The position numbers were made by a program, and so were the translations under genes. Positions 42,401-53,273 of a stretch of 64,000 bases of DNA are shown here, piece by piece. Under the pieces are notes generated by a model. That model was not told the DNA's origin. It ran no database searches and worked only from the letters and a program-made list of their open reading frames with translations. Source of the DNA: Lepiota brunneoincarnata (lineage: Eukaryota > Basidiomycota > Agaricomycetes > Agaricales > Agaricaceae); the NCBI GenBank assembly GCA_023014365.1, contig JAEBUN010000014.1:1116001-1180000 (forward strand), in the 5' to 3' direction. The first letter of the stretch is position 1, and each line of letters starts with the position of its first letter.

Positions 42401-43974
42401 AGATCTCCCACATGCTCAAACCGACTGTGGTGGGCAACCCCAAGGTTGTTGAGCCTCTCCGGCTTACTAGGATGTCCATCAGGGGTGAGTAATACTGCCT
42501 GCTGTTGATTCTCGATTGCTTCGTTGATGTCGCTGAGTGCCCTAGTGTGCTTATACCGATGGCGAAAGGAAAGCCCGAGGCCTTCAAGTCTCCCCGATCT
42601 GCTGGCATGTCCCTCTGGGGTCAGCCATAAAGCGTGCTGGTAATTCTTGATTGCCTCCTCAATATCGCTGAGCGCCTCAGTGCGCTCAAACCGGCTACCG
42701 AATGACATCCCGAGGTTGTGGAGCGCCGTCAATTCATCAGGATGACCATCGGGGATGAGTGAGATCGCGCGTTGTTGATATTTGATCGCCTCTTCAAGGT
42801 CGCTGAGCTCCCGTGTAAGCGTATACCGGTTGCGTAGAAAAAGCCCAAGGTTGTTGAGTACCGTTTGGTTGTTGGCATGTCCGTCGGGGTTGAGCCACCC
42901 CGCTTGCTGTAGATTCTTGATCGCTTCATTAATGTCGCTGAGCGCTCCCGTATGCTCAAACCGAGTGGCGAAGGAAGTCCCGAGGTTATTGAGCCTCACT
43001 GGTTTGTCGGCATGCCCATCTGGAGTCAACAACACCGCTTGCTGTAGGTTCTTGATTGCCTCGTCAATGTCACCGAAGACCCCTCTATGTTCGAATCGAC
43101 TGCGGAACGACAGTCCAAGGTTGTTAAGCCCCCTTAGCTTGTAAGGGTGTCCATCTGGGATCGACGGCAATGCCAGCTGTTGGTTCTTGATTGCCTCCTC
43201 AAGGTCGTCTAGCGCGCCCGTATGTTCAAAACGAGTGTGGAAGGAAGCCCCGAGGTTGTGGAGCCTCAATGGTTTGTCGGCATGGCCATCGGGGGTGAGT
43301 AATACCGCCAGTTGTTGATTCTGGATTGCCTCGTTGATGTAGCTAAGCTCGCCTGTACGTTCAAACCAACTCCGAAGGGAAATCCCGAGGTTGCTGAGCC
43401 CCCTCGCTTGGTCCGGATGGCCTTCTGGGGTGAGCAACAGCACCTGCCGCTGGCTCGCGACTGTTTCCTCGAGGTCGCTGAGTGCGCCTGTACGCTCAAA
43501 CCGACTGTGGAAGGAATTCGCGAGGTTGCCGAGCCTCGTCGGTTTGTTGGCATCTCCATCTGGTGTGAGCAACACTGCCTGCTGCTGACACTTGATTGCC
43601 TCGTCGATGTCGCTGAGCACCCCTGTATGCTCAAACCGACTGCGAAAGGAAACTCCGAGGTTGTGAAGTCCCATTGGTTCGAAAGCGTGACCCTCTGGGG
43701 TGAGCAGCATTGCTTGCTGTTGACATCTAATTGCCTCGTCGACATCGCTGAGCACTCCCGTACGTCCAAATCGACCGCGCAAGTAGAGCCCAAGGTTGTT
43801 GAGCCTCTGCGGCTTTTGGGGATGAGTATCAGGGGTGAGCGCTACAAGTTGCCGTTGCTTCTCGATTGCATCCTCAATGTCACTGAGCGCCCCTGTTTGC
43901 TGAAAGCGAATGTGGGAGGAAGCTGCGCGGACGTGATGTAATTTTTCTTGAGCTGTAGAAATGCCGTTCCCCAT
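39429..43974 (-). CDS. TPR-CHAT protein C, intact, two exons
   Basis: Exons 43974-40285 and 40226-39429 with a 58-nt phase-0 intron (GTAAGA...TTCTAG); about 1495 residues. N-terminus MGNGISTAQE fits an N-myristoylation signal. Residues 24-923 are twenty 45-residue TPR units of the pattern F-HTG-LSDIDEAI--QQ-AVLLTPDGH--KP-RLNNLG, with part of a twenty-first. A helical linker follows. The C-terminal CHAT domain has PTGPLTFLPLHAAG, the His of WVHLACHA (about 1362) and the Cys of VFLSACETATGD (about 1403), the expected caspase-like dyad, then GAGYRSVIGMMWSIPD. CHAT proteins are clan CD proteases; TPR arrays bind partners. In fungi the substrate is unknown; a surveillance or cell-death role is inference. 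It is the only intact copy here. Confidence 0.92.
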
Positions 43975-44480
43975 GGTCCTCGACGCGTTGCTTGGATGGG
44001 CAGATGATTCAGACTGTACAACTTGTCTAAAGCGAGGCTAGGGATAATATTGTTGTACGTTGACAACTAGGCGCAGAGTCAGCAAGGGATAAAGGTAAGA
44101 GTAAACACATACTCACTTGGTACGAAAGAAAGTGGAACTGAATAAGGGCGACTAAATCTGGCGTTAGCGGCCTGGGAATATTGTCCACGCTATCACAGCC
44201 TCACTTGACCAAGCCGAAATAGACGAAAATGTCTTGGCTTTACACTAATCATACGCCACAAGAAGTCGCAACTGGCATGTGTACCTGGTATCCATGCTGG
44301 AGCGTACCCTAGCGTACCTGCGTAGTCTAAGCTAAGTTAGCCGATATCAGTTAGATCGTTCAGGGGTGGATCAGATGTTCGAGCTTCAGCTGGCACAGTT
44401 GAAGAGTTATTCGGAAATAGCCTGGGTATGCTGAGAATGTTCGACAAGACTGGGAACTGGGATCTCGTTGCGGAACAAAG
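43975..44480 (-). promoter_or_regulatory. Conserved upstream region of gene C with a 50-nt leader intron
   Basis: The intron 44116-44067 (GTGAGTATGT...GCGCCTAG, with a CTGAC branch-site-like motif) lies in the presumed 5' leader. Copies B (38237-38188) and E_TPR (56481-56530) have an intron of the same 50-nt length; A keeps the donor. A motif AATATTATCCCTAGC between intron and ATG is shared by the copies. The matches between B and C continue about 500 bp upstream, so promoter and leader were duplicated with the gene. Confidence 0.6.
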
Positions 44481-46738
44481 ATGCCACGGGAATGTTTGGA
44501 GTAACCTGGAGTGCCTTGGACAAGGCCGGAAAAGTCGGAATGCTCATCAGATGATGTGGCGTAAGGGACTATTTAAGGTTGTTAAAACCCCTTTCACCAG
44601 CATAGACGCAAGAGCAGCACAAGAATGGTGAGGTGATGGACGAGCAGAGCGGGGAGTGGGGAATTCAGTCATTGAGCCATTGATGGTGCAAACGATTAGG
44701 AGAGGGAGAGAGCGAACCCGCCGCCCACGTTATGTTTGCTAGAGCCTGTGGAGTCGTCAAGTCAAGACGGATGATCGTGAGAGCTTGTTGATTATCAATT
44801 CTCTATGGAAACTCTCCACAGCTTAAAGCCAGTATCCATGGACAACACATGACAAAAGACCAAGAGAAGTATCGATGGTTATGTTCTTGCAAGCTACGGC
44901 CATGAGTCTTAGGGAAGCAGAGGTAGTCGATGTGATGGTAGAGGCGGCTGAGTAGAGAGAGGGCTCGAATTTGATGAGGAGGCGAGTGCAGAGGATGTAG
45001 TGTATGTGCAGCGCCCCTTCTTTTCAACTCACATATTAATTCTGCCTTAGTAGATACCGGATGTTTGGGGTCAGCACGGACGGGTACCTCGATGAGGAAG
45101 TGCAACTTCTAAGGGCATTTTTGATCATATTTACAAAAGCTGGGATCAACAGGTGAGTGTGTATCGCGCGTATATAGATGCATACACCGACGGGTGGGAC
45201 AGATGGTAACAAAGTCGTCTGATGTATCAAACGCGACCACTCGTTTCCCCCATCACACAACCCCCCACAAGAGAAACAGAATGTCCTCATGTCTTTCACC
45301 AACGCGCTTCCGCTATCTCTCATGATAACGCCGCATACTGTGATTGTCATAAGAGTCGCGCAGGAAATGATGTGGAACCATAATCAACCACCATCACGGA
45401 CCCACCAGCTGGTGCGGTGCCTCCGCCTCCGCACCCCAAATTGGCGTCGTCCTGCCGCCAGAATCTGAGTCTCACATAGGGTACGGCAAATAGGCATCGA
45501 CCCTTAAGAACTTTAGATGCCTGACGGAGTAAACTAGGATATAGGGTTCAAACTGTTTTAAATGACAACTCTGGGAATTTTAAACGCGGCGCCCAAGATC
45601 GTCCATTGCTGTGCAACTCCAACATGTGCCAGACAGGAGCTGAAGGGGGCCTGAGGAAGGTGTAATTGGGAGGAATCAAGTGCGAGGCATAATCCCTTCT
45701 CAGGACCACTGATGTTTTCATGTAGCCGAGAGGCGGCAAAATGGTTCTGGAGGCTCCAACTATCTTACACAAATACCTCGTCTCTTTGTCTCCTGATCTA
45801 CCTGTGATTTTTTTGAAGGTGTGATAATATTTAGGGCAGCCGTGGATCCGCACTCCAATGTTTGGATTCACCAAGTGATCATCTATCAGCAGCCACCAAA
45901 CGTCAGATATCCAGGAGTCCAAAAATAGTGGTGACCCCATCTATTCGCAATGCACGCCTTGGCCCCACAACCGCCCTCCACCATGGAGCAATTAGGGGCT
46001 TAAAAACCACATATGTATCGCCTGCCGGTTGCCGAACATACTAATTGACCACCTTCTGGTAAGGAGCTTATGGTCACTCTCCAGGATTCGTCTACGGGTA
46101 ATTTTGCAACAAGAGTTCATGTTTTGTGGCCCAGCCTGTAGCAAGTGTTTCATCAAGTATTTCCTATGGCCTGGACAAGGTTCCAACTGCTTAAACACAA
46201 TATTGACGCGACCCTCCAGTTAGGGGCCTTGCAAATATACAAGTCCTCTGTGCTGTGATCGTCCGTTTCATTCACAGCGCTGGCTTGCGTACAATGTGTT
46301 GTTGACACGTTTTATTGTGGGAGAACTATTAATAACAACCTGTGGGGTATTGTGGTCAGACGGGATAGGAACCCAGTGGCACCGGCTGCATCATCGCCTT
46401 TGCAAATAGCCTCCATTCATCATAACCCTGTTGTTACCTATCACCGAGTACATGATATTGATTGTTTGGGGCTAAGTTTGGATCATGGCTTCTTTGATCA
46501 TCCCGCGCAGCTTTCGAGTCTGACTTCGGCCTGGGGCATAGCATATAAATTGGATGGACATTGAGGGACCAAGCCCAGCTTCCTATCCATTCCTTTACGG
46601 AAGCAGGATGTCGACCGTTAAGCCAGGCCTCAAACAGTTCATACATGATCTTCAAATCACACAAACCATTGTCAAATATGAATGTATGCGGCCTTTCACT
46701 GCTGTTGTTGAACTGGAATAAGTGACACGTCTGACAAG
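44481..46738. other. Spacer without a supported gene
   Basis: Several open frames of 60-130 codons occur on both strands (for example minus 45940-45548 and 46760-46434), but none joins to neighbours through plausible splice sites or shows a recognisable domain. I see no transposon ends or repeats here. Confidence 0.35.
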
Positions 46739-48532
46739 TTGCCGTGCTTACCCTCTTCATCTACGATTCTCTATATGTATTGCCACGAGAGGTATGTTGG
46801 ACCTGCGAACAAATACATGCCCTGGATCTAAAGCGATTTCCAGATTCGTCATATTCATCGGTAGCCAACCTGATTTCCATTGATCAACGTTTACTCATGT
46901 CATGTCAGAGGTCCATGGACCCTCATCCGGGCAATCTATATCTCCCTTCGCATATGCGCAACTTTGTATTTCGTGTGAGTATACTAGTTTTCCACTTACT
47001 TGATCATACTAATACCCACCGGGATCAGAATGAATATCGCTTGTAGGATTTGAACCATTCCCTTGCCTGCAATCCAACAACTAATGCACCGACGCCCCAG
47101 TTCATCTCTCAGTGTTTGTCCCTCGTTCTGTGAGTTATAAGTTTTGGAGTCGGCTTCTTTCTAAAAAAATATCCATTCATCAGGCGTAAGAGGATCTCAA
47201 GTTTTGGTTCGGCCTATCCTGATTGATCTGTGTGTCGTTATTTCCTTAGTTGTATGGCTTTCACCGAAATCGGAAATCCGTGAGTATACTCCTAGATCGA
47301 GGTTGCGAAGCTGATATGTTCCAGGTTAATATTGGTCGTGTTCCCGGCAATGGTCAAGATATTACTCAGCTTGAGACTACGTGCACTCTGGAATAATGAT
47401 CTCAGGGGTGTGTGGTTCAAGCCACAGAATAGAAATATCACGCTGAATACCACTAGTCACAATAATTCTGGTGCTCGTGATAGCAGGTGTGTAGTCTGGC
47501 CCCAACAAGCGTAGGTATTATTGACTGATACTCGGTGGCCTTCGCCCTGCAGCTGAGTTGGTTGTATGTGCATCTGATATGGCCCCTTCGCCTTCCTGAT
47601 GGGCTGTGTTCCAGACTGGTGCTACTCTTTGTGTCGTGCAGGGACTTGTAGTCCTGAGGAATGCCCTCGACAAAATCCCACTCCACAGTTGCTACTGGAC
47701 AGACCCTACACCGTCACTCCTACATACGTATGGTGCAGTGGACACATCAATCACGTAAGTATATTTTCATTGTTTATCAAGCAAAGCAATGACATGAAAA
47801 AGTGTTTCCCGAATGACTGCAAATGGTACGCTATCCCCAGACTCCAGCCCTATACTAGAATGAGCCTCACAAATTCTAGGTATTGAGGTTTTATTGACGC
47901 TCATCAAGCTATATCAAGCTCTGAGAGGGGCATCATTTGCTGAGAAATCCCTCCGTCGCCGAATTGCCCACATCAAGAATCTTACACCAGTTGTCTATGT
48001 ATTCTACCGTGATGGAACACTGTTCTTCATTCCGTAAGTCGGGTGACATTATTGGAGCCTAGGACAAGGAGTTGATTGATTTGTGGGACGTGTTATTCAG
48101 AATTTTCGGTGAGAGCGTAATAAATGATTTGATCCGACCTGGATTGCATCACTGACACAAGCATTAGCCGTTACAATACTTCAGTTTGTGCAGGGATTGC
48201 CATGGGACGATGTCAACTCAGACTTCTTTTTCATAGACTGGTCGAGGTAAGATGCTTATCCTTGTAGCTTTCTCTTTCAAATCAACTCAGAGTTATCAGC
48301 TGGCTCGCACTTGTCTATTATATTTCTGTGGGTAGTTTTGCATTGACCCTAGATAATTGTGACTGACGGGAGCCGGCAGGGGACACGATTCATCCTGAAC
48401 ATTCGCGAGGCAGACTGCGATTTGACAGAGAGCCTGGTCTCGCAGAAGCATTCAGTGCTACGCTTTAATCACACTCAGGAAGGGAGTGATCAGACAGCCG
48501 ACCATAACTCGAATATTGCTTTGGAGGTGTAA
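46739..48532 (+). CDS. DUF6533-like fungal multi-pass membrane protein, multi-exon (model incomplete)
   Basis: Recognisable exons: ending 46791 (VAVLTLFIYDSLYVLPRE, donor GTATGT), 47325 to about 47407 (KILLSLRLRALWNND), around 47455 (VTIILVLVIA), 47880-48033 (IEVLLTLIKLYQALRG and LTPVVYVFYRDGTLFFI, donor GTAAGT), 48168-48246, about 48293-48331 (SWLALVYYI) and 48380-48532 (GTRFILNIREADCDLTES). These segments and their order match the basidiomycete family with an N-terminal DUF6533 domain and about seven membrane segments, as I remember it; role unknown. The first exon and the exact middle splice pattern are unresolved, and some segments look weak, so it may be a pseudogene. It converges with CHAT remnant D. 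Confidence 0.55.
47036..47106 (-). other. tRNA-like relic (possible SINE piece)
   Basis: On the minus strand GGTTCAAATCC matches the Pol III B box, preceded by a loosely A-box-like TTAGTTGTTGG. Acceptor and T-stem do not pair, so it is not a functional tRNA. It lies inside an intron-sized gap of the DUF6533-like gene. Confidence 0.25.
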
Positions 48533-48893
48533 TACGTTTAGAAGGCCTCATAATAGACCTGACTTCAAGCTTGCACGTACCGGGCTCCTGCAGACTATCG
48601 TAGACATTCCAAGCTTGATCGTGATATTATAATCTCCGTTTTACTGGGCTCACGAGTATCACGGTATGGTTTTGCTCATGGATTGGGTCTACCAGCTATT
48701 CGTCGAATCCCACTAGATCAGCGGGCGGACATTATTTTAGGCAGTAAAACTTGTGGGGGCATTACAAAATGAGACTGGGGCCTTGTGACATGCTATGAAT
48801 CTGATAGTCGGCCGTGGTTGATCCAGACATGGCATCTGAAAGGGCCTCATTGGTGGAAGTAGATTACCCTAACTTAGCCTATGGCAGCATACA

Positions 48894-50290
48894 TCATACG
48901 CCGCAATGTACAAAAGGTACCCAGGAGTAAAACGAGTCCTGTCCCAACTTTCGTAGTTCCTTCACACCTTCATGCAGCGCTCTCGCTGCCCGCTCGCTGC
49001 TCGGTTCCCCTCCGGAAAGGAGAATCTCATAAACCTTTTCAGCAATAATCGGAGCGGCTTCATCGGGTTCTGACCACACCGTTCCAATAACGCTTCGATA
49101 TCCTGCTCCCAGCATCGCCCCAGTAATATGCGCCGCCTCATCCGATGCTTTCTCATCTCCGGTCGCTGTTCCGCAAGCTGAAAGAAAGGCAAGGTCGGCA
49201 CTTGTAAATGGTCTAGCAATGATATTTTTTATAATCATAAACCGCCGATCATGGAGGAAAGGCCACTCCGCGTTGGCTCTTGCACGTCCTGGACGGCATG
49301 GCATACGGGGTGAACCCAACTGCTGTTCGCCATATCGGCCAGCAATCGTTCTCAGGTCGCCTGTTCGTTCCAAAGTGTTTCAAATGACCACTGCGAGTTG
49401 GAGAGGTTTTCCTACCTTAATCGACTCTGCATCGGCACTTGGAAGTGAACTGAGGTGCGGAGAGTTTGCCATGGCGATGTCAACGAGTTTACCGAAAGGC
49501 TCTCATCTCGCTGTTCCTGCCTCCGGTAAGGCATTGACTGTTGGTGTGTGCAATGAGACAACGTAATTGTCCTCCCACCCGCTATTTCACGGCTAGCGAC
49601 ATGCAGCGGAAGGAATGTGAGAGGGGCCAGTTGGACACCACCAGATGCGAGGAAGGTGCTCAGGATCCGATATTCCCGTCTAGAATCGTCACAATCGATA
49701 TCAGTGGGCACGTTAGGCTACCGTGGGTGACCCTTACCGTCAAGCCCAGGCCCCGAAGAATAGGATATACGATGTTTAGGTAGAGCTTCCCGGGGGCTCA
49801 ATATACGTGAACCGTCCATCAGGAGCGGTGCACAGTTCTCTGCAAGGCGATGGTGACGCCGAGTTTCTTCCTCGAGGCGCGACCTGTCTTAGAGAGATAT
49901 AACAGCTTCCCCCTGAGGACGCATCCGAATGAACCGCGCTACTTGACGTGACCACTTGCCCCGCCCTAAGACAGCCACGATATGAGCGTCGCTTTTGTTT
50001 TTTTGATAGATACCTCTAAGGTGGTAGTAGGCGTATTTCCATGAGCTTATTTCGCCGCAGTATCAGAGGCGTAGACAAGGAGGAGCTCCAAGCTCGTAAT
50101 GTTGTTTGCTGGAAATTCCTGATGGCCTCGAGTCATTAAGCGTCTCGCATATGTTCGAACCGAACGTGGAAGGTACTGCAACTGGCAAATTCCATGCTCT
50201 GATAGAGTTTCTATAACGCCGATTCTCCCGGGTATAGAGCCAATGAGACCCAAAACCTTCTCTGGAAGCACTCCGCCTTGAGCCCAGTCG
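48894..50290 (-). pseudogene. TPR-CHAT gene D, CHAT remnant
   Basis: From 49373 to 48894 the C-terminal CHAT half is open (AFLSACGTATGDEKASDEA, GAGYRSVIGTVWSEPDEA, stop at 48894). Upstream, 49711-49374 corresponds to the first part of the CHAT exon with frameshifts (PLTFLPLHVASREIAG readable), and 49780-49711 to the intron region. From about 49860 to 50290 only scattered pieces of the linker and TPR region are recognisable. The array is lost. The His region is frame-damaged while the Cys motif is kept. The 3' flank is shared with gene B. Confidence 0.75.
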
Positions 50291-50363
50291 ACACATGTCT
50301 TCTGGTGTGACAGTGTGACACAAGATCAAAAAAAGTCCGCGCGTGGCTTTTCGAGAATCAGTC

Positions 50364-51925
50364 ATGGCTGCCGTGCAGACTCTAAACATTATCGCTCCCC
50401 CCCTCGATGCTGCTTATACACCGCCTGTTGCATCCGGATCCCGTCTGTCGCGTAAGTACTCTAGACTGTTCTACAACCTTTATTGTTGTCGTCTCAAGGC
50501 AAGCGCGCCGCAGCACCTCATCCGGCAGGACATAGGTCCCTCCTTCCAGTTGGACCCGCCTATCTGAACCATCTCAAGCTTTCCTTGAAACACAAGCACG
50601 ATTTTAATGCCCTTGACCAACATCTTGCGGATGAGTTGCGAAAGAAACTGGCGCTGGAGGCGGATGGCGCTAATGGTGAGGATGATCTGGGAGTGGGCGA
50701 TGAGCCCGAGTCGGAGGATTTGTTGAGTCTGGATCCTAAAGAGTGGAAGGTGACTCTTTCTTGCTGATGCTTTTTGCATGCCAGACTTAGTACGAGCTTT
50801 GTTAGAAACATGATTATTACGCCGTTCTGGGTCTTTCGCATCTCCGTTGGAAAGCGACCCCGGAACAAATCAAGATTGCTCGTGGGTTCTCTTTTTTTTC
50901 CTCTGCGAGTCGTGGCTCCCTTTGTTTGCGATTCTCATGTATCGAAACAGATCGAAAGAAGGTTCTCAAACACCATCCGGATAAAAAAGTCACCTCGACA
51001 GCTACGACCCCGTCTTCGAATAATTCTTTGCAATTCTCTGGGATCAATACCAACGACGATGCTTTCTTTAAATGCATACAAAAGGCGCACGAGTCCTTGG
51101 CTCATCCTGAGAAACGTCGCCAGTTTGACTCGGTGGATCCGCAGTTCATCGAGTGGGAGGAGGAATTGCCGAATTCCTCGACTTTCAAGGTAACCGAAAA
51201 CAGTTTTTCAATGAGAGTGGGTTCATTGATTTATTGGTATATGCGCACAGGGGAAGAAAGAGATTGGGTTTTTCGAGACGTTCGGTCCTATATTCGAAGC
51301 GTATTCGCGGTTCTCTCGGCAGCAGCCTGTACCTGAGCTGGGTCATGTCGATTCGACAAAGGAGGAGGTGGAAGGCTTCTACGATTTTTGGTACAACTTT
51401 GATAGCTGGAGGAGCTTTGAGTGGTGGGATAAGGAGGTTAATGAGGGGAGTGATAAGTGAGTAACTTGTTTCCGGCTCGCTCGTTCTTCTTTAAATATAC
51501 ATTGCAGCCGTGATGATAAGCGTTATACTGAGAAGAAAAACAAAGCCGAGCGTGCGCGCAGGAAGAAGGAGGATATTGCCAAACTTCGTGGTCTTGTGGA
51601 TCTTACATTGAGCTTGGACCCTCGTATCAAACGCATCAAGCAGCAAGAGAAAGAGGCGAGGGAGGCTAAGAAGCGCGGGCCTGCTGCTGGTACCAAGGCT
51701 GCCAAACAACAGGAAGAGGAAGCGGAGAGGAAGCTGAAGGAAGAGAAGGAGGCACAAGAAAAGGTCGGGGTTCCTCATCCATTCGTTAGGATGATTTCTG
51801 AAACTCAAACACGTTTGGTTTTGTAGGTTGAGCGTGAAGCGGCAAAAAAGGCCAAGGCCGCCGCGGCCAATGCGGCTAAGAAGGCCAGAAGAGCGGCAAG
51901 AGCTGCTGAAACTGGTGGCGCTTGA
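50364..51925 (+). CDS. ZUO1: Zuotin, ribosome-associated J-protein (DnaJ co-chaperone), seven exons
   Basis: Exons 50364-50451, 50499-50749, 50806-50881, 50951-51189, 51251-51456, 51508-51763 and 51827-51925 join in frame to 404 residues; introns are 47-69 nt. Zuotin pairs with an atypical Hsp70 in the ribosome-associated complex at the tunnel exit and stimulates Hsp70 folding nascent chains. The J domain starts at about 114 (YYAVLGLSHLRWKATPEQIKIAHRKK split over two exons) and has HPD at 147-149. The zuotin homology region follows (FFETFGPIFEAYSRFSRQQ, GFYDFWYNFDSWRSFEWWD), then a long Lys/Glu/Arg-rich helix (EKKNKAERARRKKEDIAKLRG) and an Ala/Lys-rich end. Yeast zuotin is slightly longer (433). 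Undamaged, so it is an anchor host gene between decayed neighbours. Confidence 0.95.
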
Positions 51926-52009
51926 CTGTGCTGAAGGTCATTTAGATCAGACGGGTTATAAACTCGGAGTTTTTACTGGCTAGTTTTGCACTGAGCCTCA
52001 GTATTGTTG

Positions 52010-52291
52010 TTACTTAGGGATAGTCAACATCAGCATACCATTACCGTCCTTGAGAGTGAAGTTTAGAAATATTGGGAGACGACCGATCTCGTCGCAACGG
52101 CCTGAAATTTTACTAACACTCAGGGAACCATCATCGATTGAATAGTGCATATCTTGATCTTCATTCGCTCCATTTTCATTTTTAAGAGGCGCGCCATGAT
52201 AAGAGCGAATGTCTTGTGCTATGAGGGGTCCGAATAAAATAGATGTTTCAAATAAGTTTAGCATAAGGAGAACACAAATACTACTTGACAC
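52010..52291 (-). CDS. Hypothetical minus-strand exon, convergent with zuotin
   Basis: An open frame of 93 codons ends at 52010, about 85 bp from the zuotin stop. It has no recognisable domain (SLSVSKISGRCDEIGRLPI, FLNFTLKDGNGMLMLTIPK). Part of the DNA (about 52165-52310) is related to 55755-55880, so it may be a gene end that was duplicated, or repeat DNA. No upstream exon could be joined with confidence. Confidence 0.25.
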   Translation of the reverse strand: MSSSICVLLMLNLFETSILFGPLIAQDIRSYHGAPLKNENGANEDQDMHYSIDDGSLSVSKISGRCDEIGRLPIFLNFTLKDGNGMLMLTIPK

Positions 52292-52651
52292 AGCTCGGTA
52301 CTAGGCAGGTTGGGATGAGGGGGACGGGGCTTAAGGAAAGCCTCAGAGACACCCAGGTGGAGAGGCCGAGGAGGGAGCGCGGTCTGGTCGCCCCGGAACT
52401 GCGCCACAGACTGGCTATACCTGTACCGAGTCCGGTAAGGGGAAGAGAGGACAAAAAAGGGTATGGGTGAGCGAACTTTTAGAACGGGCGCTGGCTACGG
52501 TGTGGTATACGTGTGAAAACGAAAGTGGGTAGCGAAGTGGGAGCAGGAGTAAAGGAAGAGGTTGGTTCTGCGGTGTGATCCTGTCACCTGTCTGCCCTTG
52601 AGCAAGAATCAGCACCTGGCGAGGCACCGAGCCAGGTGCCCCGCTTACAAG

Positions 52652-52810
52652 CATGAATACTGGGCACGCGCCCGCGAAGAAACAGAATGACTACGGTTTT
52701 GAAGGTCGAACGCACAGTGGTGACCATCATGTTTTTGGAGCCGTTGTCCTCGGTGAGCAACTCCACCCTGAAGGACCCGTGTGGTTCATCGCCGTTGTGT
52801 GCTTCGAGTG
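52652..52810 (+). CDS. Short unrecognised ORF, possible exon
   Basis: 52 codons with a protein-like composition (NDYGFEGRTHSGDHHVFGA, GPVWFIAVVCFE). A decayed relative of the same DNA is at about 54480-54600, where the frame is interrupted. I cannot assign a family. Confidence 0.25.
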
Positions 52811-53244
52811 ATCAGTGTTTAATTTACACACAAACAGATCAGAAGGTAAAGAGATTCGATGACTTTTCATTCCTGTATATGTTTAGTTGCTTATTTGCGC
52901 ACTGCCAGTAACTGGGCCCAGAAATAGCAGGCGATGCCGAGGACGATATCTTTTGTCTTAGAACAGGAATCACCGATTTGCATAGGACAAAAAGCCTGAA
53001 ATCTGGAAATTTTACCATCAGCCTCTAGTAGGGAGATTGCCGGGGGTGTTGTATAACTATACGGGAATGCACTGCAAATTACTTCCATTCATGCAGGGGG
53101 TTATCAGGTCGGTTTAGATCCGCTCCTTTTTGTCAGCTAACTTACCTTGCTCGTATGAGGGAGGAAACGCGCTCGCGAGTGGAACTTCACACGCGCTCCC
53201 TCCCCACCATTGTGCTATCGATCCCGACGTGTCTCGACTCCCGA

Positions 53245-53273
53245 GGCATTGTGCTTCCCGGTGGCACAATGCC
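53245..53273. repeat. Perfect 10-bp stem hairpin
   Basis: GGCATTGTGC (53245-53254) and GCACAATGCC (53264-53273) around the 9-base loop TTCCCGGTG, in a CT-rich stretch that also has a TATA-like TAGTATAAAGC about 110 bp downstream. Confidence 0.5.

Noticed and set aside
39429..43974. TPR-CHAT as a CRISPR-associated effector (Craspase-like) with the 135-bp repeats as an array
   Set aside because: The repeats are in-frame protein-coding TPR units without unique spacers, no Cas gene is present, and the introns show a eukaryotic gene.
45548..45940. Minus-strand frame of 130 codons as a gene
   Set aside because: No domain, no partner exons and no relation to neighbours; kept only as part of an unassigned spacer.
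46434..46760. Minus-strand frame of 108 codons as a host gene
   Set aside because: It overlaps antisense the first recognisable exon of the DUF6533-like gene and no second exon could be joined.
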